Shown piece by piece: positions 6,663 to 9,936 of a stretch of DNA of 9,936 bases. Within the stretch, counting starts at the first letter, position 1; each line of letters begins with the position of its first letter. The position numbers were made by a program, and so were the translations under genes. Source of the stretch: an uncultured Alphaproteobacteria bacterium (GTDB lineage Bacteria > Pseudomonadota > Alphaproteobacteria > Rickettsiales > UBA1997); assembly GCA_903898475.1 (NCBI GenBank), contig CAIUFU010000065.1, forward strand, positions 1 to 9,936. The letters run 5' to 3'. Under the pieces are notes generated by a model, which saw nothing but the letters and a program-made list of their open reading frames with translations, ran no database searches and was not told the origin of the DNA.

Positions 6663-7181
6663 TTAGTTTTTAGCAGGAGCTGATGGTCGGCCTTGTGGAG
6701 CTGCAGAACCTGTAGCATTTCCACCAGCGTTACCGCGGTTTTCCATGCGTTGTTCTTTGCGCTCTTCACGTTTTTCCATTCTGTTTTCTTTGTGTTCTTG
6801 ACGATTTTCCATTCTGTTTTCTTTGCGTTCTTCGCGTTTTTCAGCGCGGTTTTCCATGCGCTGTTCTTTATGCTCTTCACGTTTTTCCATTCTGTTTTCT
6901 TTATGTTCTTGACGGTTTTCCATTTTTTGACCGCCTTGTTGTCCGCCACCTTGAGGTTGTCCACCTTGAGGACGTCCACCTTGTTGACCACCTTGTTGTT
7001 GTCCGCCACCTTGAGGACGTCCACCTTGCTGACCACCTTGTTGTTGTCCTCCTTGAGGTTGAGCGTGTTGTTGTCCACCACCTTGTCCACCTTGTGGTTT
7101 GCCGCCGCCCATGTGCGGTTGAGCGAATGCTGTTGTTGCCATTAGAGACATGATGGCGCTAAGTTTTGCTAAATTTTTCAT
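6663..7181 (-). CDS. Secreted Gly/Gln-rich protein with charged 11-residue repeats, function unknown
   Basis: I do not recognise a family. The 172-residue product begins with a clear signal peptide, MKNLAKLSAIMSLMATTAFA, cleaved after Ala20 (AFA-Q), so it should reach the periplasm or beyond. Residues 21-85 are low complexity, Gly/Gln/Pro-rich, with a repeated 14-15-residue unit (PQGGQQQGGQQGGR at 42-55; PQGGGQQQGGQQGGR at 56-70). Residues 87-149 are almost wholly Glu, Lys, Arg, Asn, Gln, Met and His in 11-residue units such as MENRQEHKENR and MEKREERKEQR, with two MENR spacers. This predicts a long charged helix or coiled coil. The tail is Gly/Ala/Pro-rich. There is no cysteine. The ATG at 7181 is chosen because it creates the signal peptide; the frame runs 33 codons further upstream but encodes nothing signal-like. 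It is likely transcribed separately from aroC. Confidence 0.75.
   Translation of the reverse strand: MKNLAKLSAIMSLMATTAFAQPHMGGGKPQGGQGGGQQHAQPQGGQQQGGQQGGRPQGGGQQQGGQQGGRPQGGQPQGGGQQGGQKMENRQEHKENRMEKREEHKEQRMENRAEKREERKENRMENRQEHKENRMEKREERKEQRMENRGNAGGNATGSAAPQGRPSAPAKN
6735..6923 (-). repeat. Tandem coding repeat (111-bp period)
   Basis: Two 78-nt copies, 6735-6812 and 6846-6923, are offset by 111 nt and differ at five positions. Only one of the affected codons changes the protein (His104 versus Arg141 of the product). The 33 nt between them encode a further related 11-residue unit. Such a recent-looking duplication inside a coding region suggests length variation between strains. Confidence 0.8.
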
Positions 7182-7209
7182 ATTTTTTGATTTTGTTAAT
7201 CGAGGAAAA

Positions 7210-7228
7210 TTCAAGTAAAATACTTGAA
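7210..7228. promoter_or_regulatory. Operator-like palindrome upstream of the secreted protein gene
   Basis: TTCAAGTA-AAA-TACTTGAA is a perfect inverted repeat with 8-bp arms and a 3-nt centre, 28 bp before the ATG at 7181. Its size and symmetry suit a dimeric repressor or activator, or a short 5' UTR hairpin. I found no convincing -35/-10 pair around it, so the regulatory role is inference. Confidence 0.35.
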
Positions 7229-7305
7229 CTTGGAAGGCGAAGCTATTTTTGCAAAACAGGCAATCAATGAAAAAAATCAAAGCGTGTCAGGGTTGGAATT
7301 CTATT

Positions 7306-8373
7306 TTAAGAACGTGCTTTATTAAGCAGCACAAAATCAGCGAGAACACAAGCCAACATTGCTTCACCAACCGGAACGGCGCGAATTCCAACGCAAGGAT
7401 CGTGACGGCCTTTAGTGATAATTTCGCAATTGTTCCCAGCAAGATCGATGGTTTTTCTTGGAATTAAAATTGAGCTAGTTGGTTTCACCGCAAATCTCAC
7501 CACAATATCTTGCGAAGAAGAAATGCCGCCCAGAACCCCGCCCGAGTGATTCGAAGAAAATTCCAGCGCACCATTTTTCATCCACATTTCGTCAGCCAGC
7601 TCAGAACCTTTTTTAGTTGCCGCTTCCATTCCCATGCCGATTTCAACGCCTTTGACAGCATTAATTGACATCATTGCTGCGGCGATTCTGCCATCTAATT
7701 TATTGTAAATTGGCTCACCCAAACCAACCGGAACATTTTTTGCTACAACCTCGATAATCGCGCCAACAGAGTCTCCAGACTTTCTGATTTCGAGCAAATA
7801 ATCTTCAAAATTTTTGGCAGCTGCGGCGTCAGGGCAGAAAAAATCATTTTGATCAATTTGTGAAAAATCAATTTTAGTGCGGTCGATTTTTTTCTCGCCG
7901 ATTTGTGTTAAGTAGCCGGTAATTTCAATTTTTTCGCGCTCTAAAACTTTACGAGCAACAGCGCCCGCAGCAACTCGCATTGCGGTTTCGCGAGCTGATG
8001 ATCTGCCGCCGCCGCGATAATCGCGAATGCCGTATTTTTTGAAGTAAGTGTAGTCAGCGTGAGAAGGGCGAAATTTATCTTTAATGTCGCCGTAATCGCC
8101 GCTTTTTTGATCTTGATTGAAAATGATTAAACTAATCGGAGTGCCGGTAGTCTTGCCTTCAAAGACACCAGAAAATATTTTTACTTGGTCGGTTTCTTGG
8201 CGTTGCGTCGTAAATTTTGATTGCCCAGGGCGACGACGATCGAGATGTTTTTGAATATCAGATTCGTTTAAATCAAGCAGAGAAGGGCAGCCGTCAACCA
8301 CGCAGCCAATTGCTTCTCCATGGCTTTCGCCCCAAGAGGTAAAAGAAAAAACTTCACCAAATTTATTTGTCAT
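7306..8373 (-). CDS. aroC: Chorismate synthase
   Basis: Converts 5-enolpyruvylshikimate-3-phosphate to chorismate using reduced FMN, the last common step towards aromatic amino acids, folate and quinones. The 355-residue length is normal and all three family signatures are present: GESHGEAIGCVVDGCP (15-30, first catalytic His18), RPSHADYTY (102-110, second catalytic His105) running on into KYGIRDYRGGGRSSARETAM, and GRHDPCVGIRAVPVGEAM near the C-terminus. RRRPGQS and NHSGGVLGGISS also fit. Its ATG overlaps the TGA of the upstream lptC-like gene in an ATGA (8370-8373), so it is probably translationally coupled. It is the distal gene of a folB-lptC-aroC unit. Folate and chorismate metabolism share that unit, since p-aminobenzoate for folate derives from chorismate. 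No terminator was seen after its stop. Confidence 0.97.
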   Translation of the reverse strand: MTNKFGEVFSFTSWGESHGEAIGCVVDGCPSLLDLNESDIQKHLDRRRPGQSKFTTQRQETDQVKIFSGVFEGKTTGTPISLIIFNQDQKSGDYGDIKDKFRPSHADYTYFKKYGIRDYRGGGRSSARETAMRVAAGAVARKVLEREKIEITGYLTQIGEKKIDRTKIDFSQIDQNDFFCPDAAAAKNFEDYLLEIRKSGDSVGAIIEVVAKNVPVGLGEPIYNKLDGRIAAAMMSINAVKGVEIGMGMEAATKKGSELADEMWMKNGALEFSSNHSGGVLGGISSSQDIVVRFAVKPTSSILIPRKTIDLAGNNCEIITKGRHDPCVGIRAVPVGEAMLACVLADFVLLNKARS

Positions 8374-8792
8374 TTGTTTGTCTTATTCAAAATTAAAATC
8401 GGATTTTTCGTAAAAATTAAATGGTCACCTTCTTCGTCAATTTCTAACTCTCCGGCCGTGATATTGCCAATTTCGCCTGTCGCAAAAACATCGTATAAAA
8501 TGGCTTCCTGATTGTTTTTGTGAAAGGCTTTTTTGGCTTGAATGTGATAAATTTGCGCATCGCCATGTTCAAATTTAATGCGCGGATTGGTCATGATTTT
8601 TTCGGTTTCGTAAGATTTTGATTTCTTCTTGAAATCGGTCACCAGCTTGATGGTCCGGCTTTGGTTGAAAGCATAAAAAACATAAACAAAAACGCCGCCC
8701 ACGATCAAGCAATAGCACAAAATTGTTAGAAAATTTTTGATGCGTAGATGCGAGTAAAAAAGTTTTAAAATTTCTTCGGTTTTAAGATCCAT
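8370..8792 (-). CDS. lptC: LptC-like LPS export protein (single-pass, short)
   Basis: LptC links the inner-membrane LptBFG transporter to periplasmic LptA in lipopolysaccharide export. The 140-residue product has a short cytoplasmic N-terminus, one membrane segment (about 21-42, FLTILCYCLIVGGVFVYVFY) and a small beta-rich periplasmic part beginning with the LptC-like phrase MTNPRIKFEH (67-76). It continues with YHIQAKKAF, resembling the family's ADRA segment, and ITAGELEIDEEGDHL. It is shorter than typical LptC (about 190-200), lacking part of the beta-jellyroll. The ATG at 8792 is chosen; a TTG at 8810 would add six residues. It overlaps folB by 11 nt and aroC by 4 nt. LptA and LptB are not visible, so the symbol rests on topology and weak motif resemblance. 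Confidence 0.6.
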   Translation of the reverse strand: MDLKTEEILKLFYSHLRIKNFLTILCYCLIVGGVFVYVFYAFNQSRTIKLVTDFKKKSKSYETEKIMTNPRIKFEHGDAQIYHIQAKKAFHKNNQEAILYDVFATGEIGNITAGELEIDEEGDHLIFTKNPILILNKTNK

Positions 8793-9141
8793 TTTTTCTG
8801 TGTTGTTCAATTGTCACTGAAAATGACTCAACAAATTCAATCACGCCAACCTTGTCTATTTCTAGCTTGCAGCGTTTAACCCGCGCATCTTCCATGATTT
8901 TATTCATCACTTCCTGCGCCATTTTTTCGATTAATTTAAATTTATTTTCGGCAATTAATTTTTTGATTTTGGTGGTGATTACATCGTAATCCAAAGTGTC
9001 TTCAATATTGTCGCTTTCAAGGCTGCGGGTGAAATCGCTTTCGATTTCGGCATTAATTATGATTTCGCGATCGAAAGTTTTTTCCCAATTGTGAACTCCA
9101 AGGTTGGTGTGAAGTTTGAGATTTTTTATTTTGATTAACAT
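8782..9141 (-). CDS. folB: Dihydroneopterin aldolase
   Basis: Cleaves 7,8-dihydroneopterin to 6-hydroxymethyl-dihydropterin and glycolaldehyde in folate synthesis; it acts as a cytoplasmic ring oligomer. The 119-residue length is standard. Family landmarks are NLKLHTNLGVHNWEK near the N-terminus (Glu20 at the position of the active-site Glu), DNIEDTLDYDVI with the pterin-pocket Tyr, KLIEKMAQEV with the second conserved Glu, and LEIDKVGVIE with the catalytic Lys region. A classical family would show ER where this has EK, and KP where this has KV, so it is a slightly divergent member; an epimerase-type FolX activity is the alternative. It is the promoter-proximal gene of the folB-lptC-aroC unit, and its stop lies inside lptC. 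No Shine-Dalgarno precedes the ATG at 9141. Confidence 0.85.
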   Translation of the reverse strand: MLIKIKNLKLHTNLGVHNWEKTFDREIIINAEIESDFTRSLESDNIEDTLDYDVITTKIKKLIAENKFKLIEKMAQEVMNKIMEDARVKRCKLEIDKVGVIEFVESFSVTIEQHRKNGS

Positions 9142-9177
9142 CGAATTTAAAAGTTGCGAAAAAAAGCGTAAAAAAAG

Positions 9178-9206
9178 ATTATTTTGTGCGCGCCTTTTAA
9201 GTTCAA
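9178..9206 (-). promoter_or_regulatory. Candidate promoter of the folB-lptC-aroC unit
   Basis: On the - strand, TTGAAC (9201-9206) and AATAAT (9178-9183) are separated by exactly 17 nt, matching the sigma-70 consensus at four and five of six positions. Transcription would begin near 9171, giving a leader of about 30 nt before folB. On the opposite strand TTGCGA (9154-9159), 17 nt, GATTAT (9177-9182) is a weaker candidate for the divergent thioredoxin-like gene; the two overlap, so they could compete. Confidence 0.4.
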
Positions 9207-9219
9207 GCTTCTTTACCTA

Positions 9220-9828
9220 ATGAATCAAAAAATCATTCCATTCCCTAAGAAAAAATCTCAAAAAAATTTCAAAATGTTATTTTTAGTAATTGTGGTTGGT
9301 GCCTTTGTGGGCATGATTTCGTGGCAATATTTTGTTGAAAATGTTGCAAAAATGGATGTGAAAATTCCTGAGTCAAAAAATATCACTTTTAATTCACAGC
9401 TGCCAATTTCAATGACGACAGCGCAAGTGGCTAACGAATTTGAAAAGGCTGACGGCAAACCAATTTTGCTCTATGTTTACACAACTTGGTGCAAAGTTTG
9501 TGTTAAAAGTTTTCCGGTGATTAATGAAATCGCCCGCGAATTTCAAAACACTGATCTGCAGGTAATTTCTTTAGCAATTGACCGCAATCTTGAGGCAGAG
9601 GCGCTGCAAGCTTATCTTGATAAATATGGCGAATTTTATTTTGAACCGCGCTTTTTGGCTTTCAAAGAAGGCTTCATTGAATTTTTGCAAAAGAAAAATA
9701 TTCGTTACGACAATCGAATTCCTTTTACGGTGTTGATTTCGAAAGATGGCGAAGTGCTTACGAAATATTCCGGCGTGAAGAATAAAAATTATTTGCGGAA
9801 CAAAATTATTAAAGAGCTTTACCTGTAA
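9220..9828 (+). CDS. Membrane-anchored thioredoxin-like protein (TlpA/ResA type)
   Basis: Probably a thiol-disulfide oxidoreductase tethered to the outer face of the inner membrane. The 202-residue product starts with a basic cytoplasmic stretch (KKKSQKNFK) and one membrane segment (about 19-38), followed by a thioredoxin-fold domain. The active site is TTWCKVC (88-94; Cys91 and Cys94), preceded by the strand KPILLYVY. The cis-proline motif is IPFT (167-170, Pro168), and the usual strand LISKDGEVLTKYSG follows it. The helix between them (EALQAYLDKYGEFYFEPRFL) is longer than in minimal thioredoxin. TlpA/ResA relatives reduce haem-binding CXXC of apocytochromes or recycle isomerases; which applies here cannot be decided. 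The ATG at 9220 is chosen over an upstream TTG at 9184. It is divergent from folB, sharing a 78-bp spacer. Confidence 0.85.
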   Translation: MNQKIIPFPKKKSQKNFKMLFLVIVVGAFVGMISWQYFVENVAKMDVKIPESKNITFNSQLPISMTTAQVANEFEKADGKPILLYVYTTWCKVCVKSFPVINEIAREFQNTDLQVISLAIDRNLEAEALQAYLDKYGEFYFEPRFLAFKEGFIEFLQKKNIRYDNRIPFTVLISKDGEVLTKYSGVKNKNYLRNKIIKELYL

Positions 9829-9841
9829 GTCTCTTGCCGTC

Positions 9842-9936
9842 ATAGGTCCCTGAGCAAAGCGCGAGCGTCGTCGAAGGGCCTGGTAGCTCGAGGTTACGGC
9901 CCTTCGACGACGCTCGCGCTTTGCTCAGGGACCTAT
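9842..9936. repeat. GC-rich perfect inverted repeat at window end, 39-bp arms
   Basis: Arms 9842-9880 and 9898-9936 are exact reverse complements over 39 bp around a 17-nt loop that contains CTCGAG. Each arm is about 64% G+C (25 of 39), well above the surrounding genes. The arm begins ATAGGTCCCTGAGC and ends GTCGAAGGGCC, which resembles the widespread CCCTGAGC...GTCGAAGGG palindromic repeat type with extra sequence in the middle. The window ends on the last paired base, so the true extent is unknown. It begins 13 nt after the thioredoxin-like gene and could also act as a 3' stem-loop for it. Confidence 0.88.

Noticed and set aside
6663..7130. CRISPR-like array
   Set aside because: The repeats are protein-coding, imperfect and variably spaced, without unique spacers or cas genes.
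6653..7145. Overlapping open frames on both strands across the repeat gene (+ strand 6693-7145; second - strand frame 6653-7090)
   Set aside because: The tandem repeat lacks stops in several frames. Only the 6663-7181 frame has a signal peptide and a coherent repeat pattern.
7182..7280. 33-codon upstream extension of the secreted protein
   Set aside because: It would bury the signal peptide, and it covers an operator-like palindrome.

Overview
The window reads as a piece of a moderately AT-rich alphaproteobacterial chromosome, possibly from the Rickettsiales/Holosporales side of the class. Three things point there: a large-type NAD-glutamate dehydrogenase, a split-type transhydrogenase alpha-1 subunit, and an FtsZ whose N-terminus aligns with Caulobacter-like FtsZ. 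It has chorismate synthase, a thiamine-phosphate synthase and a folate aldolase, so it looks less reduced than obligate intracellular Rickettsia. The taxonomic call is inference from remembered family features. None of the seven complete genes has a convincing Shine-Dalgarno sequence before its chosen start.

Layout, left to right. The + strand block (1-6533) holds the 3' part of the glutamate dehydrogenase gene, a tRNA-Leu(GAG) 12 nt after it, and a leader of about 175 nt made of two hairpin-type repeats. It continues with pntAA, ftsZ, a nested 105-bp inverted repeat and thiE. A bidirectional terminator (6602-6648) separates thiE from a convergent - strand block. Read in its own direction, that block is folB > lptC-like > aroC > a small secreted repeat protein. 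folB/lptC and lptC/aroC overlap by 11 and 4 nt, so these three are probably translationally coupled. A divergent + strand gene for a membrane-anchored thioredoxin-like protein follows, and the window ends exactly at the close of a perfect GC-rich inverted repeat.

Most genes are housekeeping: glutamate catabolism, NAD(P)H balance, cell division, thiamine, folate and chorismate synthesis, LPS transport, and extracytoplasmic thiol chemistry. I see no prophage, CRISPR array, transposase, toxin-antitoxin pair or defence system. The less ordinary content is the set of palindromic repeats in intergenic spacers, one of which forms an open in-frame 5' extension of pntAA. There is also a secreted Gly/Gln-rich protein with 11-residue charged repeats, and a sharp codon-usage switch inside thiE beside the large inverted repeat.
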